Made by a program: the position numbers and the translations under genes. From contig JADJWV010000002.1 of NCBI GenBank assembly GCA_016716185.1, positions 1 through 64,000 of the forward strand: DNA of 64,000 nt. The letters run 5' to 3'. The notes under the pieces are model-generated. The model was given only the letters and a program-made list of their open reading frames with translations, made no database searches and was not told where the DNA came from. Within the stretch, counting starts at the first letter, position 1; the number at the start of each line of letters is the position of its first letter. Shown here piece by piece: positions 34,473-45,000 of the stretch. The DNA comes from Saprospiraceae bacterium. Its GTDB lineage: Bacteria > Bacteroidota > Bacteroidia > Chitinophagales > Saprospiraceae.

Positions 34473-35006
34473 ATGAAAAAATTAATCGCATTTCTCTCTT
34501 TGGTAATTTTTGTTTTTGCTTGCAAAAACGTCGAACAATTCCGCGCTCCCATCGAAGCTCTCTCTGCAGATTGGGAAAAAGCTACAACCGCTGTAACTGA
34601 AGTTGGCAGCATGATCGGTGCAGCTCAAAGCTCACTCGCATCTTTGAAAGACAGCCTCATGGTAGATCCTAAAATGGCTGCAAAAATGAAACCCGAAATG
34701 ACTGCTTCTTTGGACTCTTTGAAAACTGCTTTCACTGCTCAGGTAGATGGAATGAGCGGACTGGCTTCTGAAGTAACTTCTTTTGCTACCAGCTGGGAAG
34801 AAATGTCTAAGAAACTTGCCGGTTTGAAAGATGGTCTTGCTTCTGGAAAATTGGAAGGTGATGTTATGGCTCAAATCGACGAACTGAAAACGGCTTCTAT
34901 GGACGCCACTTCTAAAATCGAAGCCTGGAGTACTAAATTAAAAGAAGCAAAAGCTGCTGCAATGTCAGCTTACGACATGTACAAGCAAAAAGCTATGGGC
35001 AATTAA
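34473..35006 (+). CDS. Coiled-coil lipoprotein
   Basis: The protein has 177 residues. The signal MKKLIAFLSLVIFVFAC has its lipobox cysteine at residue 17. The mature protein is almost wholly helical with Ala/Ser/Lys heptads (AAMKMKPEM-like, EEMSKKLAGLKDGLASGKLE), resembling small murein-lipoprotein-like coiled coils. Function is unknown. A strong terminator follows, and the high-quality codon pattern suggests high expression. Confidence 0.75.
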   Translation: MKKLIAFLSLVIFVFACKNVEQFRAPIEALSADWEKATTAVTEVGSMIGAAQSSLASLKDSLMVDPKMAAKMKPEMTASLDSLKTAFTAQVDGMSGLASEVTSFATSWEEMSKKLAGLKDGLASGKLEGDVMAQIDELKTASMDATSKIEAWSTKLKEAKAAAMSAYDMYKQKAMGN

Positions 35007-35036
35007 TATTCCCGGAAAACTGAAATAGATTTAATC

Positions 35037-35067
35037 AAAGGCTCTCCAAATCGGAGGGCCTTTTTTA
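35037..35067 (+). terminator. Rho-independent terminator
   Basis: AAAGGCTCTCC AAATC GGAGGGCCTTTTTT forms a stem of about 9-10 bp with a U-tract. It lies 31 bp after the coiled-coil lipoprotein stop. Confidence 0.85.
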
Positions 35068-35176
35068 TTTGTAGTTTCTAGTCCTGAAGTCTTCGTTGCA
35101 GAAAATACGCAAAGTAAACTCAACAATAAAAATCTTAGTTCTTTATCCTCCAAGCCTCCACGCCTCCAAGCCTCCA

Positions 35177-35234
35177 TCCCGATAAAATGACATAATATTT
35201 TAGTAAAGAAATAATTCTCTATATTTTATCGGGA
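35177..35234. repeat. 58-bp inverted-repeat element, copy 1
   Basis: The 58-bp element has perfect 12-bp terminal inverted repeats TCCCGATAAAAT. The interior (around TTTAGTAAAGAAATAATTC) is conserved among the four copies. It carries no gene, so it is REP/MITE-like. Confidence 0.85.
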
Positions 35235-35318
35235 CAAAAAGTCAAAAAGTCTAAAAGCCTAAAATCCTAAAGGTCAAAAGCCTAAACTTCGAAACTTCGA
35301 AACTTCGAAACTTCGAAA

Positions 35319-35376
35319 TCCCGATAAAATTGCATACTATTTTAGTAAAGAAATAATTCTCTATATTTTATCGGGA
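35319..35376. repeat. 58-bp inverted-repeat element, copy 2
   Basis: Same length and terminal repeats as copy 1, with two interior substitutions (TTGCATACTAT in place of TGACATAATAT). It is flanked by AAACTTCG tandem units. Confidence 0.85.
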
Positions 35377-35429
35377 CAAAAAGCCTAAAAGTCAAAAAGT
35401 CAAAAAGTCAAAAAGCCTAAACTTCGAAA

Positions 35430-35487
35430 TCCCGATAAAATGACATAATATTTTAGTAAAGAAATAATTCTCTATATTTTATCGGGA
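35430..35487. repeat. 58-bp inverted-repeat element, copy 3
   Basis: Identical interior to copy 1, with perfect 12-bp terminal repeats. It is preceded by ACTTCGAAA and followed by AAAAAGCC/AAAAGTC runs. Confidence 0.85.
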
Positions 35488-35584
35488 CAAAAAGCCTAAA
35501 AGTCAAAAAGTCAAAAAGTCTAAAGGTCAAAAAGCCTAAACTTCGAAACTTCGAAACTTCGAAATGCCTCCCCAGCCTCCCCCC

Positions 35585-36178
35585 TCATTGATACGGCACA
35601 TCATAAACCCAACTGCTGGAGTAAGGAATGGTTTTCGTAATGGTATGTCTCAGTTGACCGGTATTGTCCCGAAAATTAAATACCTTATCTTTCTCGGGTG
35701 TCAATTTTGGAATCGTAACAGGAACTCCCGGAGGCAACGACAAAATCAAACCATCGACAGATACAAACAATTCTTTTCCGTCCAATAAATATTCAAGACT
35801 GGCTTTAAATGTGGCTGTGGATGCATTGCATGGTGCAACAAACCGAATGGCTTTAAATTCTTCTTTGGTAAAGTTGCCTACCAGGGTGGAAGGAATATTT
35901 TTGGTTTCTACGCGAATGGAATAACTTCCAGGCAAATTATTTTTCTTGACAACTTCCGAATGGGCACCGGCAGTACCCACCAATTCATTATTAATGTATA
36001 CATCGCCCGTTTCCTGATTTTGTTCAGCAAATTCTCCTCCAAGAATTACCGTGATAAATTCATGCGGATCGTCAATGACGGTTCCGTCAACAGGATCAAT
36101 ACAGGCATGTTGAACAAATACAAATGATATACAACAAAGTACCCTGATGGTTTTAAGAAAAGTATGAACTGTTGGCAT
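35585..36178 (-). CDS. Putative lipoprotein, unknown
   Basis: The protein has 197 residues. The N-terminus MPTVHTFLKTIRVLCCISFV ends in a lipobox-like HAC near residue 26. The mature part has a PEGA-like look: GDVYINNELVGTAGAHSEVV, then LPGSYSIRVETKNIPSTLVG. I do not recognise a named family. It is followed downstream by the repeat field and preceded by a small SprB-like lipoprotein gene on the same strand. Confidence 0.6.
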   Translation of the reverse strand: MPTVHTFLKTIRVLCCISFVFVQHACIDPVDGTVIDDPHEFITVILGGEFAEQNQETGDVYINNELVGTAGAHSEVVKKNNLPGSYSIRVETKNIPSTLVGNFTKEEFKAIRFVAPCNASTATFKASLEYLLDGKELFVSVDGLILSLPPGVPVTIPKLTPEKDKVFNFRDNTGQLRHTITKTIPYSSSWVYDVPYQ

Positions 36179-36231
36179 CTGATTTAGATTTTATCGCAAT
36201 GGAATAAGTTTGATATCTGCTATCAACCTTC

Positions 36232-36519
36232 TCAAAGTATTGTAAAGACTGCAATTGCCTGGCATTTATTCAAATCCGTTGCAGTTACACTGTAGGTACC
36301 GGGTCCGGGTGCAATTGCAAGGGAGCCACTTCCCAAACCATTTGACCATTTGTACGTAAAAGGAGCGGTGCCGTTTGTCAACTGTACCGTAAGCAGTTCG
36401 ACCCCGTCGTAAGAGATCTGCGCTTTGAAAGAATGGCAGTCTTTTTTATCTTCACAGGAATGCGCATTGGAAATGAGAAAAACGACCAGCAGAAATAATT
36501 TGATTTTAATTGGATGCAT
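36232..36519 (-). CDS. SprB-repeat-like small lipoprotein
   Basis: The start is set at MHPIKIKLFLLVVFLISNAH, giving a lipoprotein signal with AHSC; a longer frame extends to 36579. The mature ~75 residues match one SprB-type repeat: LTVQLTNGTAPFTYKWSNG, then APGPGTYSVTATDLNKCQA. SprB repeats occur in gliding adhesins exported by the type IX system. A single-repeat lipoprotein is probably a surface protein. Confidence 0.7.
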   Translation of the reverse strand: MHPIKIKLFLLVVFLISNAHSCEDKKDCHSFKAQISYDGVELLTVQLTNGTAPFTYKWSNGLGSGSLAIAPGPGTYSVTATDLNKCQAIAVFTIL

Positions 36520-36686
36520 AAGGCGGGATATTATGTGGTGAGTAAATCGAATCCCAAACGAGAAATCAATGGCAGGCAAACATATTCACGTGAAATGAGA
36601 ACATGCCGACGGTCAGGCTGAAAACCGTTCAGAGCTCATGTAAATATAAAAAGAATCTGTTTTAAAATTTTCGAAGAAATTTTCCT

Positions 36687-37409
36687 CTATTCCTTTATGG
36701 ATTTTAATTGCTTCATCAGGTCTTCGAGATAATCGATCTGAACCGCCTGAATTTCCAATAATTTCTGGTTCTGGTGAACCAGGAGATGGTCAATTTTTTC
36801 GCTGAGCAGTTTGATTTCCAGTTCGGCTTTCAAATTGATCTTATAATCGTGTTCGGCTCTTTGTCTGTCTTTTTGCTCCTGCCGGTTCTGACTCATCATG
36901 ATGATGGGAGCCTGGATTGCGGCCAGACAGGATAAGATGAGATTGAGCAAAATAAATGGGTAGGGGTCAAATGCGCGTGTAGATAAAATCCAGATATTGA
37001 TTAAAACCCATAAGACCATGAACGTAAAAAAGCTGGCGATAAAGGTCCAGCTTCCGCCAAATTCAGCAATCTTATCAGCCAGTTTCTGTCCCGGAGTCAG
37101 TTGGGCTTCTATTTCTTCCTGAATGTTTTCTGAAAGGATGGCATTGTCGCGAATGGCTTTCATGACATCGAGATCAATGGCGGCCAATTCGCCTTTCTCC
37201 TGCTCAACGAGTTTAGTGAGGTATAGCCTGCGGTATTTATTCAATTCTTCAATTGAAATCAGGCTTTCTCTTGAGAACTCCGGATATTCGGAAATGATCA
37301 GTTTAAAAATACCTTCTCTGATGTCCTTGCCTTTGATGTCATTGCTCCTGAGTATTTCCTTTTCGTTAAATTTATCTGATGTCATATGGTCATTTCTAAT
37401 CCCTGACAA
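36687..37409 (-). CDS. DUF1003 membrane protein
   Basis: The protein has 240 residues. An N-terminal cytoplasmic region is followed by the DUF1003 signature with two transmembrane helices: FGGSWTFIASFFTFMVLWVL near residue 117 and DPYPFILLNLILSCLAAIQA with PIIMMSQNRQ after it. The C-terminal ~50 residues are a coiled coil (LEIKLLSEKIDHLLVHQNQK). Function is unknown. The start could also be MTSDKFNEKE, eight codons in. Confidence 0.85.
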   Translation of the reverse strand: MSGIRNDHMTSDKFNEKEILRSNDIKGKDIREGIFKLIISEYPEFSRESLISIEELNKYRRLYLTKLVEQEKGELAAIDLDVMKAIRDNAILSENIQEEIEAQLTPGQKLADKIAEFGGSWTFIASFFTFMVLWVLINIWILSTRAFDPYPFILLNLILSCLAAIQAPIIMMSQNRQEQKDRQRAEHDYKINLKAELEIKLLSEKIDHLLVHQNQKLLEIQAVQIDYLEDLMKQLKSIKE

Positions 37410-37805
37410 AGATCTGCAAAACTGCTAGTAATAATCCAACTTTTAAATAATCCCTACGGATTCCTCCATCCACAAAATTCTTTTGATTCTTGGAGTCCTG
37501 GTTTCTTTTTGGCAAAAAAAAGGCAAAGTAAACTCAACTTTATTTGTCAAAGTTATTTAACCTAAAAGTCTAAAAGTCTAAAAGTCTAAAAGTCTAAAAG
37601 TCTAAAAGTCTAAAAGTCTAAATCCCGATAAAATTGCATAATATTTTAATAAAGAAATAATTCTCCATATTTTATCGGGACAAAAAGTCAAAAAGTCTAA
37701 AAGTCAAAAAGCCTAAAAGTCAAAAAGTCAAAAAGACGAATCTTCGATCACTCCTGTTCCTTCACCAAGCGTTTTATTCATATCAAATTTTACCGAGACT
37801 TTTCT
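37410..37805. repeat. Repeat-filled intergenic region
   Basis: This region contains a run of AAAAGTCT (about seven units at 37563-37620), the fourth 58-bp element, and a further AAAAGTC/AAAAGCC run. No gene is visible. Confidence 0.75.
37623..37680. repeat. 58-bp inverted-repeat element, copy 4
   Basis: TCCCGATAAAAT ends and the conserved interior with three changes identify this copy. It lies 2.1 kb from the other three, again between AAAAGTC-type tandem runs. Confidence 0.85.
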
Positions 37806-39645
37806 TTACAAAATCATGCAGCGCCTCCCCTGCAACATTTGCTGATCGAGCAAAGCCAGTTTAAATAAATAATCCGCAAGATCTGTGCGCTCCGTTTCAT
37901 CTGATACGGCTAAAAGCTTTTGGGCAATCACCGGATGATTGCTGTTGACCACACATTCATAATGGTTTAAAAAGGGATGCTCTTCTCCATCGCTCTTCAT
38001 GGCCTGCATCATGTACTGCATTTCCGACATGCGGCGCATGAACTCGGGTTTGACAATGGTAATGGGTGCCGCTTCCGGAGAAAGTGGTTTGAGTAAGGTT
38101 TTAGTAGCTTTATTGCCGGGCAATTGGACAAATAATTCTTCGATGGTTTTCTGTTCAGCTTCAGACAAGACAGATTCCGGCTGATCCTCTTTTTCAATCA
38201 AATGATGAATGGTATCGGAGTCGATGCGTTTGAATTGAAGCTCGGCTTTCATTTCCAACATCTGAATGAAATGATTGTCGAGTATATTGTTCATGACCAG
38301 CACATCGTAACTGTTTTCCCTGGCATTGCGAATGTAACTGTAATGCGCTTTGGCATCATGAGTGTACAAGACGATCAGTTTTCCGTTTTTGTCTTTTTGG
38401 AGAGTCGAAATTTTTTCTTTGTATTCATCAATGGTGTAATACTCTTTCTCGGTATTCTGAACAAGCGAAGTGGGAAGCGCTTTTTCTGCAAATTTTTCGT
38501 CAGAGATCAATCCATATTTGATAAATGTACTGATGTCATTCCATTTGGATTCAAAATCTTTGCGGTCTTTTTTAAACAGCTCGCTGAGTTTTTCCGCCAC
38601 TTTCTTGGTGATGTAGCCCGATATTTTGCGCACATGGGCATCGGCCTGTAAATAAGATCTCGATACATTGAGAGGAATGTCGGGCGAGTCGATGACTCCG
38701 TGCAGGAGCATCAGGTATTCGGGTACGATTTCCTTGACATCATCAGTCACAAAAACCTGGTTGCAATACAGGTGAATTTTGTTTTTCTGAATTTCTATGT
38801 TGTTTTTAATTTTAGGAAAATACAAAATCCCGGTCAGGTTAAACGGATAATCGATATTGAGATGGATCCAGAATAAAGGTTCTTCGCTGTAGGGATAAAG
38901 TTCGTTGTAAAAAGGATTTGTACTCTTCGTCCGAAATTTCCGCAGGAGTTTTCTTCCAAAGCGGAGACGTATTATTTACGTAATGGGGCTTTTCAATTTC
39001 TCTTTCTTCTTCGCCTTCTTTGACTTTTTCTTTATCGGTTCCAAAAACAATAGGTACCGGGAGAAACTTACAATATTTATCGAGCAGACTTTCTATTTTA
39101 TAAGCCTCGAGATAATCGAGGCAATCATCGGCCAGGTGTAAGACTACGTCGGTTCCGCGCTCCGTTTTTTCAAAAGGACTGATGGTAAATTCAGTATCTC
39201 CGTTGCAAGACCATTTTGCACTTGGTGTGCTTTCTTTGTACGATTTTGAAATGACTTCTACTTGTTTGGCGACCATAAATGCGGAATAGAATCCCAATCC
39301 GAAATGTCCGATGATGTTGGCTTCGCCCTGGTATTTCTGGATGAATTCTTCTGCCGAGCTAAAAGCAAGCTGATTCAGATATTTTTCCATTTCCTCTTCG
39401 TCCATCCCCAGTCCGCGATCGCGGATCGTAAGAGTTTTCGCTTCCTTGTCGATCAGCACCTCAATATCCAGATTGCCCAACTCTCCTTTGGCTTCGCCTT
39501 TGGAAGAAAGGGTCTTGAGCTTGGTGGTGGCATCAACTGCGTTTGAGATCAACTCTCGTAGAAAGATTTCCTGTTCGGAATACAGGAACTTTTTAATAAT
39601 GGGGAATATGTTTTCGGTTTGGACAGAAATTTTACCGCTGCGCAT
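37806..39645 (-). CDS. htpG: Hsp90-family chaperone HtpG (one apparent frameshift)
   Basis: Dimeric ATP-dependent chaperone of about 613 residues when repaired. The GHKL ATPase motifs are present: LRELISNAVDA with the Mg-binding Asn, RDRGLGMDEEEM, and GHFGLGFYSAFM. The middle domain reads PLWKKTPAEISDEEYKSF and continues in the next frame as YNELYPYSEEPLFWIHLN. The C-terminal half includes LNVSRSYLQADAHVRKI. The break lies at a run of five A at 38910-38914 (plus strand), where four would restore the frame; a sequencing error is likely. Confidence 0.95.
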
Positions 39646-39970
39646 AAAGTTTTGAATTTATAAACCTGTCTTTACAAAGGCTGTGCCAGCCCGGGAAATC
39701 TGCCAAAATGGCGGAAAATTCAGAAAAATCACCCAATTGAATAACGAACAAATTGCATTATGCTGGTCAATAGCTTTCACCAAGAGATACGAATCAAAAA
39801 AACAAATCATAAAAACTCGTGAATTAAATGAAACAAGCGATACCCATGAGAAAGTATTCTTAAACTAATGCAACAAACTCCATGATCCCGGAGCGATCAA
39901 TCTACCTTCCCCCGACCATGGAATGGTCGGAAAAGATCACAGACTACAAAACAACTTAAAAAACAAACTC
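39646..39970. other. Intergenic DNA with hairpins
   Basis: No gene is seen. A TGATCCCGGAGCGATCA-like hairpin at about 39882 and CCGACCATGGAATGGTCGG at 39912-39930 precede the 82-bp tandem repeat. A short plus-strand frame at 39683 lacks any recognisable feature. Confidence 0.45.
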
Positions 39971-39971
39971 A

Positions 39972-40158
39972 ATGATCCCGGAGGGATCAAACTACGTTAA
40001 CGTAAATATAGAAAACCTAAAGCAGCAATCAGAATATAATCATTCCTGTATCAATGATCCCGGAGGGATCAAACTACGTTAACGTAAATATAGAAAACCT
40101 AAAGCAGCAATCAGAATATAATCATTCCTGTATCAATGATCCCGGAGGGATCAAACTA
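39972..40158. repeat. 82-bp tandem repeat with conserved hairpin
   Basis: Units start with ATGATCCCGGAGGGATCA at 39972, 40054 and 40136, exactly 82 bp apart. The second unit is nearly identical to the first where complete. The TGATCCC/GGGATCA stem has a GGA loop. A diverged copy at about 39881 lies upstream. Confidence 0.85.
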
Positions 40159-40315
40159 CGTTTACACAAAGACATATTTTTGCATATAAGAATCTATATG
40201 ATCCTAAATAATTGATTATCAGCAATATAAATCAAGAAAAATTTCTCAACATCATTAATATATAATTTTTTTTGCATTTTTAAGCAAATTGGCAAGGTTT
40301 ATGCTTTATGAATAA

Positions 40316-40410
40316 TGCCCGGGAAACCGGGTGCGTACCCAAGAAATTAGGTGCGAGACAATTTTTGAGATCGGTTTGCTGGGGGGTATAAACCGATCTC
40401 TTTTTTTTGC
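40316..40410 (+). ncRNA. Candidate small structured RNA
   Basis: About 95 nt beginning GCCCGGGAAACCGGGTGCG, a 4-5-bp stem with a GNRA-like loop. GTACCCAAGAAATTAGGTGC could form a second weak helix. It ends with a strong terminator stem. A promoter-like TATGCTTTATG lies just before. No open reading frame fits. It does not match an RNA family I know; a leader or attenuator is the alternative, though no gene follows on this strand for 1.7 kb. Confidence 0.45.
40367..40408 (+). terminator. Strong intrinsic terminator
   Basis: GAGATCGGTTT and AAACCGATCTC form an 11-bp perfect stem with a G-rich loop, followed by eight Ts. It terminates the putative small RNA upstream. Confidence 0.85.
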
Positions 40411-40690
40411 CCATCCCAAAACCTTTTCTTTTCCAGCTTCCCATTTGACATGCAGTCGCATTCTTGAGGATTTTATTGCAATGAAAACCTCACACCATTA
40501 TTCTCTGCTCCGGATTTATATGGAATTCGATCTCATGAATACCAGATAACTAACTCCATCAACCAGATTTTTAGCTTTCCGCTTCCAGCTTTCCGCATTA
40601 AGCGCACACTCAACTGTATTTGTTAGCATGGAGCAGTAACGAACAAATGTTAGTTTAGCATTAACCAATAGCGTTCTTCCGATAAATTCA
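40411..40690. other. Intergenic DNA, nothing recognised
   Basis: This 280-bp stretch lies between the candidate small RNA and the end of the T9SS gene. I see no gene, repeat or clear regulatory site in it. Confidence 0.5.
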
Positions 40691-41830
40691 TTAGACCTTA
40701 CAGAAGTACTTCCTAAACCTTCCCCGCGCATCGCGTAAAACATAAAATCCTTTTTGCAAAGATCCCAAAGGAAGATTCACCCTGGCCTGATCCAATGTAA
40801 ATTGCAACAGGCAGCGGCCGCTTAAATCGAGAATGCTGAATTCTTCCTTTTGTCCGGGCTGAAAATAATTTTGTAAAATGCTGAGCACGTTTTCGGCCGG
40901 ATTGGGCCAGATTTCAAGGAGCTCATCATCTTCCAACTCTTGGCTGAAGGTAGGCAAAACGCCCATTTTATAGAGCTGACGGCCGATTCTCAAAGTGGGA
41001 TTGTATTCATCGTTCAGATAAATCGTATTTGGATTTTGGATATAAATTGCTTCTTTTTGAGTGTAATTGGGCAAAACGATTTCACGGCTTCGTCCTTTGA
41101 AAAATTGTGTACCGGTAAACTGATCGAACAACCAAATGCGGTCGTGTGACAACAAGGCCAGCATCGCAGGATTTTCTAAATAAGCAGCACCCGTGATCCA
41201 ATAAAATAACATCGGACCATTTCCGGTTTTGAAAGAATCTACCGGACTCAAAACATAGTTACCGGGTTGTGCTGGAAAACTATATTGATACGTATAACCT
41301 GTAAATGGATCCGTACGGTTCTTCGAAAACAAATGCAGGCTGTCCTTTGCCCAGACCATAGCCTCCATATCGAAATTCCGAAATGCCGCAGCCGGTGGAA
41401 AAGCGATTTGATCCGCATAGGAAATATTTATAATCTCCGGTTTGATACTATCGACCGTTAGTTGATCCACATTTCGCAGCAGGTAAATCCGCAAATCTTT
41501 TCTGTTATTGTTGTTATTGCCAAAATCGCCGATATAAAGATTCCCCTGTGGATCAGATGTCAGATCTTCCCAGTCTTTCTTACTAACACCATCTGCATAT
41601 ATCGTTCGGAGTATTTCACAATTATGGTCGATCTCGTAGATTTCCGGCGGACTGTTGTTGTCTGCCATGATCCAAAATGTCATTCCACCATTGGTACTGC
41701 TCATACCCGATACGCCTTCCAGCTTTGCATCCAGCAAACAAAGGGTTTCCCATTGTTGCACTTGGGCAACGGAGCCATGCCAGGGCAAACACAAGAAATA
41801 AATAAAAAGTACGAATATTATTTTGGCCAT
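40691..41830 (-). CDS. Secreted protein with type IX sorting domain
   Basis: The protein has 379 residues. The signal peptide is MAKIIFVLFIYFLCLPWHGS followed by VAQ. The central region looks like a beta-propeller or SdiA/phytase-like lipoprotein-free domain: GVSGMSSTNGGMTFWIMADN, WEDLTSDPQGNLYIGDFGNN and FRNFDMEAMVWAKDSLHLFS. The C-terminal ~80 residues are a T9SS type A domain (LLEIWPNPAENVLSILQ, SILDLSGRCLLQF, LQKGFYVLRD). It is exported to the surface by the type IX system. Function is unknown. Confidence 0.8.
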   Translation of the reverse strand: MAKIIFVLFIYFLCLPWHGSVAQVQQWETLCLLDAKLEGVSGMSSTNGGMTFWIMADNNSPPEIYEIDHNCEILRTIYADGVSKKDWEDLTSDPQGNLYIGDFGNNNNNRKDLRIYLLRNVDQLTVDSIKPEIINISYADQIAFPPAAAFRNFDMEAMVWAKDSLHLFSKNRTDPFTGYTYQYSFPAQPGNYVLSPVDSFKTGNGPMLFYWITGAAYLENPAMLALLSHDRIWLFDQFTGTQFFKGRSREIVLPNYTQKEAIYIQNPNTIYLNDEYNPTLRIGRQLYKMGVLPTFSQELEDDELLEIWPNPAENVLSILQNYFQPGQKEEFSILDLSGRCLLQFTLDQARVNLPLGSLQKGFYVLRDARGRFRKYFCKV

Positions 41831-42089
41831 AAAATATATTCAATGATTCAAAATACCAGGCGGAATGCCCTTTGCACCACGTCCGTTTTGAGTGGTTGAT
41901 TTAATAATTTTTAAAGATAAAAAAGATCGCTTTATTTTCCTTCAGAAGGAAGTCAGGGCTACTTTTAAATGCCCTGTTTCGCGCTCAAAATAGGCTTGGA
42001 TTTTATTAAAAAAATATTCGTTAGACAGCCTATAAAATGGGCAGTTTGGCCTATCTTTCGAGTTCAAAATTATTTATCAAATCTATCCA

Positions 42090-45000
42090 ATGAAAACGAA
42101 AATTTTATTTTGTTTTTTAATGATTATAGGCCTTACAGCGAGCCCTGTCTGGAGCCAGTCAAAAAAGTCAAAATCTGTAGAATCGAAAGCTGTAAAAGAT
42201 ACTATTGATCCCAGTCTGTTCTCTGCGTTTCGTTTCAGAAGCCTGGGTCCGGCCATTGCCTCGGGCAGGGTGTCGGATCTGGCGATCAATCCAAAAATAA
42301 CTCAGAGTATTATGTAGCCGTGGCCTCCGGTAATGTTTGGAAAACAAACAACAGAGGAATCACCTTTGAACCGGTATTCGACAATGAAGGATCTTACTCT
42401 ATAGGATGCATCATTTTAGATCCTTTGAATCCCAAGGTCGTCTGGGTGGGTACCGGCGAAAACAATAACCAAAGAAGCGTGGCCTACGGGGATGGTGTTT
42501 ATAAATCCGAAGACGGTGGAAAATCATGGAAAAATATGGGTTTGAAAAATTCCGAACACATCGGCCGAATCGATATCCATCCTACCAATCCGGATATCGT
42601 TTATGTAGCTGCATACGGTCCGCTTTGGACTTCGGGTGGTGAAAGGGGTATTTATAAAACAACCGACGGTGGTAAAACCTGGAAACAAGTACTAAACGTC
42701 AGCGAACATACAGGTTTTAATGAAGTGATGATCGATCCGAGAAATCCGGACATCATTTATGCCGCGGCACATCAGCGCCAAAGAAAAGTTTTTGCATACA
42801 TCGGCGGTGGACCTGAATCCGCTTTGTACAAAAGTACCGATGGCGGCAACAGCTGGAATAAAATTATGAAAGGCATGCCATCTGGCGATATTGGAAGAAT
42901 TGGTCTGAATTTTTTTCCCGCCAATCCCGATATCCTATACGCAGTTGTTGAAGCAGGTGAAGGAAAAGGCGGAGTATATAAAAGTATCGATCGCGGTGCG
43001 AGTTGGGAAAAAAGAAGTGGTTATTCTACTTCGGGAAATTATTACCAAAAAATTTATGTAGATCCGGTTGACGAACAAAAAGTATTTGTCATGAATACCT
43101 ATATGGGTGTCAGCAGAGATGGCGGAAAAACTTTTTCTATTTTCGGAGAAAAAAGTAAACATATAGACAACCATGCATTGTGGATCGATCCGGCAAACAC
43201 AGATCATACGCTGGTGGGATGCGATGGCGGATTGTACGAATCATTTGACGACGGCCAAAACTGGCATTTCAAACCGAATATTCCGGTTACGCAATTTTAT
43301 AAAGTCTCCACCGACAATGCTTTTCCATTTTATCACATTCATGGAGGTACACAGGATAATTTCAGTATTGGTGGACCTTCGCGTACAACCAGCGTCAACG
43401 GTATTGTCAATTCAGATTGGTACTACACCAGTATAGGTGATGGATTTGAAACACAAGTGGATCCTACAGATCCCAATATCATTTACGCACAATCTCAATA
43501 CGGCGGACTCGTCAGATACGATCGCAGATCCGGAGAGTTTTTAGATATCAAACCTACCGAAATGGAAAATGAAGCGGCATACCGATGGAATTGGGATGCA
43601 CCTTTGGTGATTTCTGCATTCGATCACAAACGTTTGTATTTTGCTGCTAATAAAATCTTCAGATCCGACGATCGCGGAAATTCTTGGAAAGCCATCAGTG
43701 GCGATTTATCCAGACAGGAAGATCGCAACCAATGGAAACTCATGGGCAAGGTATGGAGTGTAGATGCCATTGCTAAAAATGGATCAACCGATATTTATGG
43801 AAATCTGACTTCACTTGCCGAAAGTAATTTGGATCAAAACTTACTTTGGGCAGGCACCGATGATGGTTTGATTTACATCTCCACCAACGGCGGAGCGCAA
43901 TGGACCAAATACGACAATCTGCCCGGTGTTCCCGAACGTTCGTATGTTCACCAGATCATCGCATCGCGTCACGATAGAAACACAGCTTATGTGTGCTTCA
44001 ATCATCACCGATACGGCGATTTCAAACCTTATGTATTGAAAACAACAGATGCAGGAAAAACGTGGACATCTATTCAGGGCAATTTACCGGAGCGCGGATC
44101 TGTTTATTCGATCGCAGAAGACCACATCAAAAAAGACTTGTTGTTTGTGGGGACGGAGTTTGGTGTGTTTTGTACAATCGACGGAGGAAAACAATGGATT
44201 CAGTTAAAATCAGGACTGCCCACCATTGCCGTAAGAGATATTGAAATTCAAAGACGTGAAAACGATCTGGTACTTGGAACTTTTGGAAGAGGATTTTATG
44301 TGTTGGATAACTACGACGCTCTCCGCCACATCAATAAAACTGAACTGGAAAAAGAAATGGTGCTTTTTCCTGTAAAAAATGCCTGGATGTATATTGAATC
44401 CGTGCCATTGGGTGTAAGGGGAAAGGGATTTCAGGGAGAAAGTTATTACACCGCAGAAAATTTAAAACCGGAGGCCGTATTTCGTTACTATGTGAAAGAG
44501 GGGATTAAAACAATCAAAGAGAAACGAAGAGAAAGGGAAAAAGAACTCGCAAAACAAGGTAAAGACATTCCATACCCGAGTCTTGATTCTTTGAGAATTG
44601 AAGACGAAGAAGAAGCACCGCATTTGTTGTTTACCATTAAGAATTCTTCGGGTGAAACCGTGAGAAAATTAAAAGCGCCCGCTACAAAAGGAATTCAGAA
44701 AATAAGCTGGGATCTCAGGTATGCCTCATTTGGTCCGATCGATTTTTCATCATTCGATGAATCTTTTGTTTTCAGTTCAAAGGAAAGCGGATATCTGGTA
44801 ATGCCCGGAACATACACGGCAAGTCTTTCTAAATACGAGGACGGGAAATACACCGATCTGAACCAGCAACAAAAATTTGAATTGATCCCACTGAATGCTG
44901 CAACTCTGCCGGCAAGCGATAAACTTGCATTGGATGCTTTTTCCAAAAAACTGGGTGCGTTGAGAACTTGGGTGAGTACTACAGAGGCCCTTCGCAACGA

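Larger units (their letters stand above)
35236..35560. repeat. Tandem 7-8-mers around the 58-bp elements
   Basis: Between and after the 58-bp copies lie runs of AAAAGTC, AAAAGCC and AAACTTCG units with small variations. Together with the 58-bp elements they fill the ~500 bp between the lipoprotein terminator and the next gene. No coding sequence is seen. Confidence 0.75.

Noticed and set aside
35177..37680. CRISPR array from the repeated 58-bp units
   Set aside because: Units are irregularly spaced, the intervals are tandem 7-8-mers rather than unique spacers, and no cas gene is present.
39972..40158. CRISPR array from the 82-bp repeats
   Set aside because: The whole 82-bp unit repeats, so there are no spacers.
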